Assembly (NCBI RefSeq): GCF_029277305.1
Contig: NZ_CP119526.1
Reading direction: 5' to 3' (one strand)
DNA: 64,000 nt
Source of the DNA: Guptibacillus hwajinpoensis
GTDB lineage: Bacteria; Bacillota; Bacilli; Bacillales; Guptibacillaceae
Under the pieces are notes generated by a model, which worked only from the letters and a program-made list of their open reading frames with translations, was not told the origin of the DNA and made no database searches. Below, in pieces: positions 32,807-41,004 of the stretch. Within the stretch, counting starts at the first letter, position 1; each line of letters begins with the position of its first letter. The translations under genes were made by a program, and so were the position numbers.

Positions 32807-33382
32807 GTGAAGCGATGTGCATGGGTAAACGATGAAGAGATCTATAAGGTGTATCATGACCAAGAATGGGGAATCCCCGTTTGCGATGATCAAAAGCTTT
32901 TTGAAATGTTAATTCTAGAAGGAGCACAGGCGGGTCTGAGCTGGATCACGATTCTAAAAAGAAGAGAGAATTACCGTGAAGCCTTTGATGAATTTAATGT
33001 GGAGAAAGTTGCATCTTATGATGAAGATAAAGTACAGCAGCTTTTAAGCAATGAAGGGATTATTCGAAACAAACTAAAAGTCCGAGGCACCGTTAAGAAC
33101 GCAAAAGCCTTTCTTACTATCCAAAAAGAATTTGGTTCTTTTTCGTCTTACATATGGGCATTTACAGAAGGTACACCGATCATCAACAATTGGCAGTCAA
33201 CTGACGAAGTTCCAGCCGAAACAGAACTCAGCAAAAAAATAAGCAAAGATATGAAGAAAAGAGGCTTCACTTTCGTGGGACCCGTTATTATGTATAGCTT
33301 TATGCAAGCAGTTGGTATGGTAAATGATCATACAAAGGATTGCTTTCGACATCCTACAAATCAGGGGGGAATCACTCAGTAG
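32807..33382 (+). CDS. tag: DNA-3-methyladenine glycosylase I (Tag)
   Basis: Tag excises 3-methyladenine from alkylated DNA. The 191-residue protein has the zinc-snap ligands near both ends (C in KRCAWV, H in YHDQEWG, and H...C in DHTKDCF). It also has the motif EGAQAGLSWITILKRRENYREAF and the GFTFVGPVIMYSFMQA helix. The start is GTG 32807 behind GGAGGAG. Its stop overlaps the start of the next gene (TAGTG). Confidence 0.9.
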   Translation: MKRCAWVNDEEIYKVYHDQEWGIPVCDDQKLFEMLILEGAQAGLSWITILKRRENYREAFDEFNVEKVASYDEDKVQQLLSNEGIIRNKLKVRGTVKNAKAFLTIQKEFGSFSSYIWAFTEGTPIINNWQSTDEVPAETELSKKISKDMKKRGFTFVGPVIMYSFMQAVGMVNDHTKDCFRHPTNQGGITQ

Positions 33383-33765
33383 TGCTGATTAAGAAAATAA
33401 TTTGTGAAGTTAAGAAAGAACATGCTATAGCATTTGCGCTAGGGCAAGAGCGATGGAAAGAAATAAAGCATATTGATGGGTTCGTTGCACAATATGGTGG
33501 ATGGTCGGAAAGCGAGCATAAGGCATTCATTATGGGATTCTGGAGAAATCGATCATCTTATAACGAATTTATGGAGAAGTACCATGATCCTATTTATGAA
33601 AAAACAGGACAAAGTGGTACGATCGAATCGATCGATGTTTGGATCGATGAAAAAGAAGTAGACTCTATCAAAGCATTAACAAAAGAGTGGCTTTATACCG
33701 AAGCTAGTACTATTTGTGAAGAGTGGACGATTACAACGGATCAAACGGAAGGAAGTGTTTTATAG
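33382..33765 (+). CDS. YdbC-like protein (DUF4937 type)
   Basis: The 127-residue protein resembles the Bacillus YdbC/DUF4937 group: a ferredoxin-like fold region (IDGFVAQYGGWSE, then AFIMGFWRNRSSYNEFM) reminiscent of antibiotic-biosynthesis-monooxygenase-type domains. The start is GTG 33382, overlapping the tag stop by 1 nt, with a rather distant GGGGGG. It is translationally coupled to tag and followed at 1 nt by the SGNH hydrolase gene. The biochemical role is unknown. Confidence 0.6.
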   Translation: MLIKKIICEVKKEHAIAFALGQERWKEIKHIDGFVAQYGGWSESEHKAFIMGFWRNRSSYNEFMEKYHDPIYEKTGQSGTIESIDVWIDEKEVDSIKALTKEWLYTEASTICEEWTITTDQTEGSVL

Positions 33766-33766
33766 G

Positions 33767-34369
33767 ATGAGTAAATGGTTATTCATTGGTGATAGTATTA
33801 CAGATTCCGGAAGAAATCAGGATCCTGAGAGGCTAGGCTCTGGCTATGTACGCATGATAAAGAACGAGCTCGAGAGCACTGTTCAAGTAGTAAATAAAGG
33901 TGTTAGTGGTAATCGCATCACCGATCTAGAAAAAAGGTGGCAGAGGGATGTAATTGAAGCTAATCCCTCAGTACTGTCTATTTCAATAGGAATAAATGAT
34001 GTGTGGCGTCAACTCGATCATCCTGAAATGAAACAAGTGTATCCAGATGACTTCAAAGAACGATTTGAGGGTCTACTTAATCAGACTAGCAAACTGATTA
34101 ATACCAAGCTTGTTTTAATGGAGCCTACAATCATTAAGGAAGATGTTCATTCGAAGGGAAACCAAATGCTAGTCCCATACGTTGAGATCGTTCGGCGTCT
34201 AGCGATTAACTATGATGCTATACTTGTTCCTACTCATACTGTTTTTCTAGAGCGAGTCAAACAAAATGATGTCATTCTAACAACAGATGGCGTTCATATG
34301 ACTGAAGCGGGCAACAAGTTAATGGCAAATACATGGTTAGAAGCAAGTACTCCTAAATTATTGCGCTAA
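33767..34369 (+). CDS. SGNH/GDSL-family hydrolase
   Basis: The 200-residue protein has the four SGNH blocks: GDSITDSG (nucleophile serine), NKGVSGNRI, GINDVW and DGVHMTEAG (catalytic Asp-His). It has no signal peptide, so it acts in the cytoplasm as an esterase or lipase of unknown substrate. The ATG at 33767 follows GGAAGGAAG at about 11 nt. It is the last gene of a tag-ydbC-like-hydrolase operon. Confidence 0.85.
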   Translation: MSKWLFIGDSITDSGRNQDPERLGSGYVRMIKNELESTVQVVNKGVSGNRITDLEKRWQRDVIEANPSVLSISIGINDVWRQLDHPEMKQVYPDDFKERFEGLLNQTSKLINTKLVLMEPTIIKEDVHSKGNQMLVPYVEIVRRLAINYDAILVPTHTVFLERVKQNDVILTTDGVHMTEAGNKLMANTWLEASTPKLLR

Positions 34370-34393
34370 CATCCAACAAGATGTTGGAAGATC

Positions 34394-34435
34394 AATCACT
34401 TCTATCTTCTTATACTAGAGATAGAGGTGATTTTT
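34394..34435 (+). terminator. Terminator hairpin that buries the next gene's ribosome binding site
   Basis: AATCACTTCTATCT (34394-34407) pairs with AGATAGAGGTGATT (34419-34432), a 14-bp stem with one G-T pair, followed by five Ts that run directly into the GTG start at 34436. The MFS gene's GAGGTG (34424-34429) lies within the 3' arm. Confidence 0.75.
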
Positions 34436-35665
34436 GTGTATAGAAAACTTTTTACAAATGCAACGATTCGCTATTATTTACTCGGTGGTGGTATTTCTAA
34501 GCTTGGGGATGTTCTATCAGCGATGGCATTTCTATTTCTAGCTTATGAGATAACGGGCTCAAAAATCTTAACAACAGGAATGGCGATAGCTGAGACAGTT
34601 CCTTACCTATTGTTTGGATTAGTAGGAGGAGTTGTTGCTGATTGGGTTAAGAAAAAAAGGCTTCTCATCTTACTCGATGTAATAAGAGTACCCCTCGTCG
34701 CTTCAATCGTTATATTCTACTATGCAGGTTTGTTAGGTTATGTGCACTTATTAATTGTTAGTTTTCTCATTCAAACGATTGGATGCTTTTTTAATCCTAC
34801 ACATCGAGCAGTGTTGCCACTTATAACAGATGAAGAAAATCGGACCGTAGTCAATAGCATGAATGATACATTACAGAGAGGTGTGACTGTTGTTAGTCCT
34901 TTCATTTCAGTTTGGCTACTAACGTCTTATGGAGCCATTCATTTTTTTACAGTTGACGCGCTAACATACATGATAAGTGCGTTATGTTTCTTGAAGGTGC
35001 AGGTAAAGGAGAGCAAATATCCTGGGAAACGGTCCATTAAAGGTGCATGGCTATCGATCGTTTCATTCAGGAAATGGGCATGTGAAAACATAACAATACG
35101 GACGCTCTTCCTGTTTACATTTCTTATCGTTTTCTTAAATACATGGGTGTGGGAAGTGGGATTGCTACTCGCTTTGTCAGAGATGACGACAAAAAGTGAG
35201 GAAATGTATAGTATTATTCAAGGGATTTTTGGTGCGGTGGTTATTGGAACAAATCTAGTTATCCCTCTCGTTTTCAAAAGAATGAATCTTGCAATTTATA
35301 TGGTAGGGTCGTTCATATGGGGTGCAGGTGTTTTGTATTATGGGCTTTGGTACGAACTTGAACACTTTTTCATAGGTGCTGTATTTGTAGGGATCGGCAT
35401 TCCGATAGCTGGGCTAGCAAGAGTTTATCTCTTACAGACGATTGTTCCAAATGATCAGCTAGGAAGAGGATTTAGCACAAATGCTGTTCTACTTTATCTT
35501 GCAAATACATTATCGCTTGCACTTTTTGGCATCCTTTCATCGTTTATACCTATTCAAACAATTATGATTGTGAGCGGAGTTAGTATGACTACGGTGAGTG
35601 CAGGGTACTTAGTGATGATGAATACGAACTTGCGAAGGCGTCTTACCGTACAGTTTTTTAAATAA
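34436..35665 (+). CDS. MFS transporter, Mef-like drug efflux type
   Basis: The 409-residue protein has 10-12 membrane helices and the layout of the MFS_3 (macrolide-efflux-like) group: GGGISKLGDVLSAMAFLFLAYE, VGGVVADWVKKKRLL, and FNPTHRAVLPLI. The start GTG 34436 has GAGGTG at 6 nt, but that site is inside a terminator hairpin, implying conditional expression. The substrate is unknown. The last 57 nt overlap the convergent AraC-family gene. Confidence 0.8.
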   Translation: MYRKLFTNATIRYYLLGGGISKLGDVLSAMAFLFLAYEITGSKILTTGMAIAETVPYLLFGLVGGVVADWVKKKRLLILLDVIRVPLVASIVIFYYAGLLGYVHLLIVSFLIQTIGCFFNPTHRAVLPLITDEENRTVVNSMNDTLQRGVTVVSPFISVWLLTSYGAIHFFTVDALTYMISALCFLKVQVKESKYPGKRSIKGAWLSIVSFRKWACENITIRTLFLFTFLIVFLNTWVWEVGLLLALSEMTTKSEEMYSIIQGIFGAVVIGTNLVIPLVFKRMNLAIYMVGSFIWGAGVLYYGLWYELEHFFIGAVFVGIGIPIAGLARVYLLQTIVPNDQLGRGFSTNAVLLYLANTLSLALFGILSSFIPIQTIMIVSGVSMTTVSAGYLVMMNTNLRRRLTVQFFK

Positions 35666-36403
35666 GTGGTTATATGAAGAAAGGTTTTTAAATCCAGATG
35701 AAAGAGCAATTGAGAGAATTGAATCATTGGTATGAACAAGTTTCTCCTGACTTTTTATTATCCGATACAATTGCAGAAAGGAGTATGGTGAGACACCGAA
35801 CGACTCTTTAAAGGCATGAGCGAACTGATATTTTGATAGTCCAGTGAGAGAGGCGAGTTCATCAAGTGTCCAATCCTCTTGAAAGCTTTCCTTTATGGCG
35901 GTAACAGCGTAGCTTAGAGGAGCTGATGTAGAAGGAATGGACAGCTCGCTTTGATGAGATCCAGGAGCGTGTTTCATCAGAAGTAAGATAAGTTGTGTGA
36001 TGCTGTGCTCAAGAAAAAAAGAGCGCTCATTTGAATCGCTATGTACAATAAATTCTCTTACGAAAGCAGCCCATTGGATGAGCTGGGGGTGACGGATACT
36101 GATTGATGCGAAATCAGGAAGTGTATTTGAGATTCCAAGATCTACACAAACATTCTTCACTAGTGTTTCGTTCAATTCTACTAGGAACTTCTCATCTGTC
36201 ACATGAAGTTGTCGATGAGGCTCACCTGGATTCATCATAAGGAACTTGCCCTCTTCAATTATTATGTCACCTCGAGCCATCTCGTAAAGCCCATTTCCTG
36301 TATGAGAAAATATAAATTTATAGCACTGGTCGCTACGCCAGCCTCGTTCATGTAGTCGATCATTTCTCATAAGTAATAATCCGTGCTTGTATGGTGTAAT
36401 CAT
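35609..36403 (-). CDS. AraC-family transcriptional regulator
   Basis: The 264-residue protein has an N-terminal cupin-like sensing domain (about residues 15-100, GDIIIEEGKFLMMNPGEPHRQLHV) and a C-terminal AraC DNA-binding domain with two helix-turn-helix motifs (about 165-262; LDELASLTGLSKYQFAHAFKE and ILSIALSSGFKNLSSYNHLFKKLYGKTPSQ). The start ATG follows AAGGAG. The 3' end overlaps the convergent MFS gene by 57 nt. The regulated genes are unknown; it is followed in direction by no gene of its own operon. Confidence 0.87.
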   Translation of the reverse strand: MITPYKHGLLLMRNDRLHERGWRSDQCYKFIFSHTGNGLYEMARGDIIIEEGKFLMMNPGEPHRQLHVTDEKFLVELNETLVKNVCVDLGISNTLPDFASISIRHPQLIQWAAFVREFIVHSDSNERSFFLEHSITQLILLLMKHAPGSHQSELSIPSTSAPLSYAVTAIKESFQEDWTLDELASLTGLSKYQFAHAFKESFGVSPYSFLQLYRIIKSQEKLVHTNDSILSIALSSGFKNLSSYNHLFKKLYGKTPSQVRIHHH

Positions 36404-36423
36404 AGGTGTAACTCCTTATCTCC

Positions 36424-37044
36424 TTAATCAAAAACGGTTGGCAATGTTGGATTCTTATAGAGTCTGAAAAGCATAGTGATTTGTGATTCGGTTATTCGTC
36501 CAATGGACAATGGTGGAAGATTGTCTAAAGAGAAGAAGTCACAATCGCTAGTTTCGATACTATCTGCCGCGTTCCCACCTACTAGTTCACAACCGATGAT
36601 CATTTTATAAATATGATAAGGAGATGGCGGATGAGGATGATGTTTGTGATCCAGAACAGCTAGTAAACGTTTTGCCTCAACAAGATAACCAGATTCTTCC
36701 TCTACTTCTTTAACAGCGACTTCTGCAGGTGAGAAGCCCACATCTCCCCATCCTCCTGGAATCGACCATTTTCCATCAGCTTTCTCTTTAACGAGAAGGA
36801 TATTGTCATTCTTAAATACAGCAGCGCGAATATCCACTTTAGGAGTTTGATACCCTGTTTCATTCGTAAAGAGTTCTTGGATCGTTTTCATGTCATATTC
36901 AGTGTAAGTCTCTAGTATGTCTGCACTAAGCTGTCTGAGTTCAATGTAACGCTCATAATCGTAATCATCACGTGTATAGGTTAACCCTGCCTGAGCAATC
37001 GATTGGATTTGCTTTGCCCAGGCAAGCCACTTTTCTTCCATCAT
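36424..37044 (-). CDS. Nudix hydrolase with N-terminal helical domain, YjhB-like
   Basis: The 206-residue protein has an N-terminal helical domain (about residues 1-65) and a Nudix domain with the box GGWGDVGFSPAEVAVKEVEEESGY. The usual arginine of REUXEE is lysine here (KEVEEE), as I recall for YjhB-type proteins. The probable substrate is an ADP-ribose- or nucleotide-linked compound. The start is ATG 37044 behind AAAGGATG. It lies upstream of the AraC-type gene on the same strand, 20 nt apart, so the two may be cotranscribed. Confidence 0.82.
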   Translation of the reverse strand: MMEEKWLAWAKQIQSIAQAGLTYTRDDYDYERYIELRQLSADILETYTEYDMKTIQELFTNETGYQTPKVDIRAAVFKNDNILLVKEKADGKWSIPGGWGDVGFSPAEVAVKEVEEESGYLVEAKRLLAVLDHKHHPHPPSPYHIYKMIIGCELVGGNAADSIETSDCDFFSLDNLPPLSIGRITESQITMLFRLYKNPTLPTVFD

Positions 37045-37115
37045 GAAGCATCCTTTCCGATTCGTTCTCTATCAACTATTATTCTAGCAAAGAATAGGAA
37101 AGCCTGCTTTTGCTT

Positions 37116-37493
37116 CTATTCAAATCTCGGTTCTGGATATCGTCCAAACCAGTCATAACGGTTTTTAGAAAACCAAATATAGAATGGTGATCCAAGCTTA
37201 TCGATAAAAGGTAAATATAGTAGTATCGATAGCGGAATAGTGAGTGGTAGAGCCATTAGAAGTCTTCTTACCGAATAAAACCCAGCGTGAAGATTTCCTG
37301 ATTCCGTTAGCATATGAATCTCGTCGTACATGCGTTTATGTCGAAATTGCATGTAAGGGTAATCGTCTGGATTCTTCTCAACTTCTTGAACGGAGACCCA
37401 GTCAATTTTATTCAACCAGTCTAGCTTTCGTAACGATTTTTTTACATAGAAGCAAAAAGGGCATTCTGCATCATAAAATACAAGGTGTTTCAT
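37116..37493 (-). CDS. DCC-family thiol-disulfide oxidoreductase-like protein
   Basis: The 125-residue protein begins with FYDAECPFC, the DxxCxxC motif that names the DCC (DUF393) family, a thioredoxin-like group. A hydrophobic segment (about residues 78-97, LPLTIPLSILLYLPFI) may contact the membrane. The ATG at 37493 is preferred, with GGAGG 7 nt upstream. The partner and substrate are unknown. Confidence 0.82.
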   Translation of the reverse strand: MKHLVFYDAECPFCFYVKKSLRKLDWLNKIDWVSVQEVEKNPDDYPYMQFRHKRMYDEIHMLTESGNLHAGFYSVRRLLMALPLTIPLSILLYLPFIDKLGSPFYIWFSKNRYDWFGRYPEPRFE

Positions 37494-37643
37494 AGTGTTA
37501 GCCTCCAATTCCTAAATATCATCTTTTTACTCTATTTCACTTTTTATCTTCAAGTTAAACTAGGTGGTAACAGTTGACAGAAAATTTAAATATTAATATA
37601 GTCGAATTATACTGATAAAGAAAACGATTACAGGAGTGGTGGA

Positions 37644-38405
37644 ATGAAAAGACTTGAGGGTAGAAGCGCATACATAACGGGTGGTAGTAGAGGAATTGGA
37701 GCGAGTATTGCTGAGAAATTTGCGTTTGAAGGGGCAAGCATTTATTTAGCTGATGTAAATGAAGAAGCACTAGAAGTTACTAGAAAACAATTTGAAGAAA
37801 AAGGCTATTCTGTTATGACAGGTATTGTCGATGTTACGAATCGAGCACAGGTTGAGCTTAGTATGAAAGAAGCTGCGAATGCATTTGGTGCAATTGATAT
37901 TCTAATTAATAACGCAGGTGTAATTCGTGACAATCTTCTTTTCAAGATGACAGATGAGGATTGGATGACTGTTATGCAGGTTCATCTTACTGGGAGTTTC
38001 TATGCATCACGAGCAGCGCAGAGTTATATGGTTAATCAAGGATACGGACGAATTATTAGTCTATCCTCAACATCAGCACTAGGTAATCGTGGTCAAACGA
38101 ATTATGCAGCAGCAAAGGCGGGAATCCAGGGATTAACCAAAACGCTTTCTCTTGAGCTTGGGAAATATGGAATTACCGCAAATGCGATTGCACCTGGATT
38201 CATTGAGACGGATATGACAAAAGCAACAGCAGAGCGTCTAGGTGTCGAATTCGATCAGTTTATGGAATACAATATGAAGCAGATTCCAGTTGGGAGAACT
38301 GGAAAACCAGAAGATATTGCAAATGCTGCGCTCTTTTTTGCAGATGAACAGTCTTCTTTTGTAAGTGGACAAGTCCTATACGTAGCAGGCGGTCCAAGAA
38401 CATAA
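37644..38405 (+). CDS. Short-chain dehydrogenase/reductase, FabG-like
   Basis: The 253-residue SDR has the cofactor motif TGGSRGIGAS, NNAGVIRD, the catalytic serine in ISLSSTSA and YAAAKAG (YxxxK), and ends in SGQVLYVAGGPRT, typical of 3-oxoacyl-ACP reductase-like enzymes. It stands alone rather than in a fatty-acid operon, so it is probably not the housekeeping FabG. It starts at ATG behind CAGGAGTGG. Confidence 0.85.
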   Translation: MKRLEGRSAYITGGSRGIGASIAEKFAFEGASIYLADVNEEALEVTRKQFEEKGYSVMTGIVDVTNRAQVELSMKEAANAFGAIDILINNAGVIRDNLLFKMTDEDWMTVMQVHLTGSFYASRAAQSYMVNQGYGRIISLSSTSALGNRGQTNYAAAKAGIQGLTKTLSLELGKYGITANAIAPGFIETDMTKATAERLGVEFDQFMEYNMKQIPVGRTGKPEDIANAALFFADEQSSFVSGQVLYVAGGPRT

Positions 38406-38453
38406 TGAGCAATTCAAGCAGCCAACCGGCTGCTTGCTTATTTTGTCATCCAC

Positions 38454-38479
38454 GTTTCGTCTTACTTTTCTTAGGGTAG
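38454..38479 (+). promoter_or_regulatory. SigB-like promoter of pyruvate oxidase gene
   Basis: GTTTCG (38454-38459), 14 nt, then GGGTAG (38474-38479) matches the SigB consensus GTTTAA-N12-15-GGGTAT at nine of twelve positions. It lies 38 nt ahead of the start codon. From memory, the B. subtilis orthologue ydaP is a SigB general-stress gene, which supports the call. Confidence 0.65.
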
Positions 38480-38517
38480 TTTTTCTTTATGGAAAAGGAC
38501 GCGAAGGAGGAGTCATG

Positions 38518-40239
38518 ATGTTTGATAAAAATGCTGGTGAAATATTGCTCGATACATTATCTGAATGGGGTGTAGACCATATTTATGGTTTACCTGGTGA
38601 TTCGATTAATCACTTTGTTGAGAATTTACGAAATGCACAGGATCGTATGAAATTTATTCAGGTTCGTCATGAAGAAGTAGGTGCCCTTGCTGCAGCATCA
38701 TATGCCAAAATAACCGGTAAAATCGGTGTATGTCTGTCAATTGCAGGACCAGGTGCTGTTCACTTATTGAATGGTCTATATGATGCAAAAGCTGATGGTG
38801 TACCAGTGCTCGTCATCGCGGGACAAATTGCTAGTGATCAGCTTGGAATGGATCAGTTCCAAGAGGTTAACCTTGAGCGAATGTTCGACGACGTTTCTGT
38901 ATTTAACCGCAGAGTTGAAACGGCAGATTCATTGCCTGATCTAACTCATCAAGCTATTCGGACGGCTGTCGAAAAGAAGGGTGTGGCCATTCTAACGATT
39001 CCGGATGACCTTGCGGCTGAGAAGGTAAAACAAAAGATTGAGAATACCTCACTTATTCGTTCGAAAGCAGTCGTTCATCCTCATGACTCCAATTTAAATG
39101 AAGCAGTTGCTCTTCTAAATGAAGCAAAACGCCCGGTTATTCTTGCAGGTAAAGGGTCGAAGCATGCTAGGGAAGAACTTCTTAATTTTGCAGAGAAAGC
39201 TGGAGCACCGGTCATTTTAAGTCTACCAGGTAAAGGCGCTATTCCTGATGTTCACCCATATAACCTTGGTCAGCTTGGACAGATTGGAACTAAGCCAGCA
39301 TATGAAGCGATGGAAGAAACGGATTTACTTATCATGGTAGGAACCTCTTTCCCATATCGAGATTATTTACCTGACAAAGCAAAAGCGATTCAAATCGACA
39401 TTGAACCAACGCAAATTGGAAAGCGTTATCCGGTAACAGTTGGTTTGATTGGAGATGCAAAATGGACGCTCTCCTATTTAACAGATCACACGAGCTATCA
39501 AGAAGATCGAGATTTTATTGAGAAGTGCCAAGAGAACATGAAGAACTGGTGGGCTCATCTAGAGAAAATTGAATCTGAGGAATCAACGCCAATTAAACCA
39601 CAGCAAATTATGCCACAGCTGCAGAAAGTAGTGGATGATAATGCAGTGCTTTCTGTTGACGTTGGGAATGTAACGGTTTGGGCATCACGACATTTCCGTG
39701 TAACAAACCAGAAATTCATTATTTCCTCTTGGATGGCAACGATGGGGTGTGGTCTACCTGGTGCAATTGCTGGTAAAATCGCTCACCCTGATCGCCAGGC
39801 TGTTGCGATTTGTGGAGACGGTGGCTTTACAATGGTTATGCAGGACTTCTTAACTGCAGTAAAATATAAGCTTCCAATGATGGTTGTTATTCTTAACAAC
39901 GAGCGTCTAGGAATGATTAAATACGAGCAGCAGGAAATTGGAAATATCGATTTTGAGACAGAATTAAAAGACTTTAATTTTGCTGCATTTGCTGAAACAG
40001 CGGGCGGTGAAGGCTACCGTGTCGAGAAATACGAAGAACTATTGCCAGCGTTTGAAAGGGCAGCAAAATCAACAAAACCTGCCATTGTTGATATAGTGAT
40101 TGAAGAACAACCGCCGCTTCCAGGCAAAATTACGTACGAACAGGCGGCAAGCTATTCGAAATATATGCTGAAAAAAGCATTTGAAGAGCAGGAAATCGAC
40201 ATGCCGCCATTGAAGAAAGCGCTAAAGAGAATTTTCTAA
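38518..40239 (+). CDS. poxB: Thiamine-diphosphate pyruvate oxidase (YdaP/PoxB type)
   Basis: The 573-residue enzyme has the three ThDP-enzyme domains: an N-terminal Pyr domain with the catalytic glutamate (QVRHEEVGALAAASYA), a central FAD/DHS-like domain, and a C-terminal PP domain with the ThDP motif GDGGFTM...NNERLGM. It oxidatively decarboxylates pyruvate, in PoxB-type enzymes to acetate with electrons to quinone. The ATG at 38518 has GGAGG 7 nt upstream and gives the length of B. subtilis YdaP (about 574). Preceded by a SigB-like promoter. Confidence 0.85.
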   Translation: MFDKNAGEILLDTLSEWGVDHIYGLPGDSINHFVENLRNAQDRMKFIQVRHEEVGALAAASYAKITGKIGVCLSIAGPGAVHLLNGLYDAKADGVPVLVIAGQIASDQLGMDQFQEVNLERMFDDVSVFNRRVETADSLPDLTHQAIRTAVEKKGVAILTIPDDLAAEKVKQKIENTSLIRSKAVVHPHDSNLNEAVALLNEAKRPVILAGKGSKHAREELLNFAEKAGAPVILSLPGKGAIPDVHPYNLGQLGQIGTKPAYEAMEETDLLIMVGTSFPYRDYLPDKAKAIQIDIEPTQIGKRYPVTVGLIGDAKWTLSYLTDHTSYQEDRDFIEKCQENMKNWWAHLEKIESEESTPIKPQQIMPQLQKVVDDNAVLSVDVGNVTVWASRHFRVTNQKFIISSWMATMGCGLPGAIAGKIAHPDRQAVAICGDGGFTMVMQDFLTAVKYKLPMMVVILNNERLGMIKYEQQEIGNIDFETELKDFNFAAFAETAGGEGYRVEKYEELLPAFERAAKSTKPAIVDIVIEEQPPLPGKITYEQAASYSKYMLKKAFEEQEIDMPPLKKALKRIF

Positions 40240-40249
40240 TAAGAGTAGG

Positions 40250-40275
40250 AAAGTCCGCTTATGGCGGGCTTTTTG
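40250..40275 (+). terminator. Intrinsic terminator
   Basis: AAGTCCGC pairs with GCGGGCTT (one G-T) around TTATG, then TTTTT. It lies after the pyruvate oxidase gene. Confidence 0.8.
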
Positions 40276-40321
40276 TCTGCATAAGATTAATCGTAAACAG
40301 TGGAGAGGTGGACGAATAAGA

Positions 40322-40708
40322 GTGAATCTAGTCTTTTGTTATGGAACTTTAAGGTATGGAGAAAGCAATCATGAAGTGATACAGGGCGCGGTACTAAAAG
40401 AACGAAATAGTTGGACAAAAGGTATGCTCTACGATACAAGAAACGGCTATCCCGCGTTAATTGAGTCAGTTGAAGAAGAGGTATATGGAGAACTATACGA
40501 AGTAAATGAGCAGCTTCTTGAACGGATTGATATTCTAGAAGGATTTCAAGAAGGACGTGATCATAATTTGTATGATCGAATTGTACAGAGAATTGAGAGC
40601 GAGAATGGAACTTACGAAGCCATTACGTACGTTATGCGAGATACAGAAGACCATTTCATTAAAATTGAAGGAGGGGATTGGGTTCCATATCAAAACAAGT
40701 CATCTTAA
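40322..40708 (+). CDS. Gamma-glutamylcyclotransferase-like (GGCT/AIG2) protein
   Basis: The 128-residue protein has the GGCT fold signature YGTLRYGESNHE near the start, the strand-turn YPALIESVEEEVYGELYEV with its conserved glutamate, and a LERIDILEGF segment. This family cleaves gamma-glutamyl amines or peptides with cyclisation to 5-oxoproline. The substrate is unknown. It starts at GTG 40322 with GAGAGGTGG about 10 nt upstream. Confidence 0.82.
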   Translation: MNLVFCYGTLRYGESNHEVIQGAVLKERNSWTKGMLYDTRNGYPALIESVEEEVYGELYEVNEQLLERIDILEGFQEGRDHNLYDRIVQRIESENGTYEAITYVMRDTEDHFIKIEGGDWVPYQNKSS

Positions 40709-40769
40709 TTATGTGAAATAAAATGAAGTAGCTTATGAGATGAGTTAGAGTTTTAGATATATTAGAAAA

Positions 40770-40812
40770 AAACGAGTGCTAAATTTAGTTAGAATTTAAC
40801 ACTCGTCTTTAA
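40770..40812 (+). terminator. Hairpin, probable terminator
   Basis: ACGAGTG.TAAATT pairs with AATTTA.CACTCGT around TAGTTAG, then CTTTAAAG. It follows the GGCT gene at about 60 nt; the T run is short. Confidence 0.6.
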
Positions 40813-40885
40813 AGAAGGCTCTTTTTATTAAAGATTGTTGTATTTGAAAGAGGTTTATGAATAAAGAAATTCACACATCAAAGTT

Positions 40886-40980
40886 GATTGGAGCGGAAGG
40901 TGCTCACCGCCCGCCCCGCGGAAAGCGTCCTTGAGTGGAAATCAACCACTCCTCTAATAGTAACAATGTCTACGAAAACA
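40886..40980 (+). repeat. Dispersed GC-rich repeat, variant copy
   Basis: It starts with GGAGCGGAAGGTGCTC like the copies at 27878 and 56069, then diverges into CACCGCCCGCCCCGCGGAAAGCG and a 3' part shared with 8779-8856. It therefore shows both ends of the element and links the family members. Confidence 0.75.
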
Positions 40981-41004
40981 GACTAAAAGAACTCAGCATT
41001 TCAT

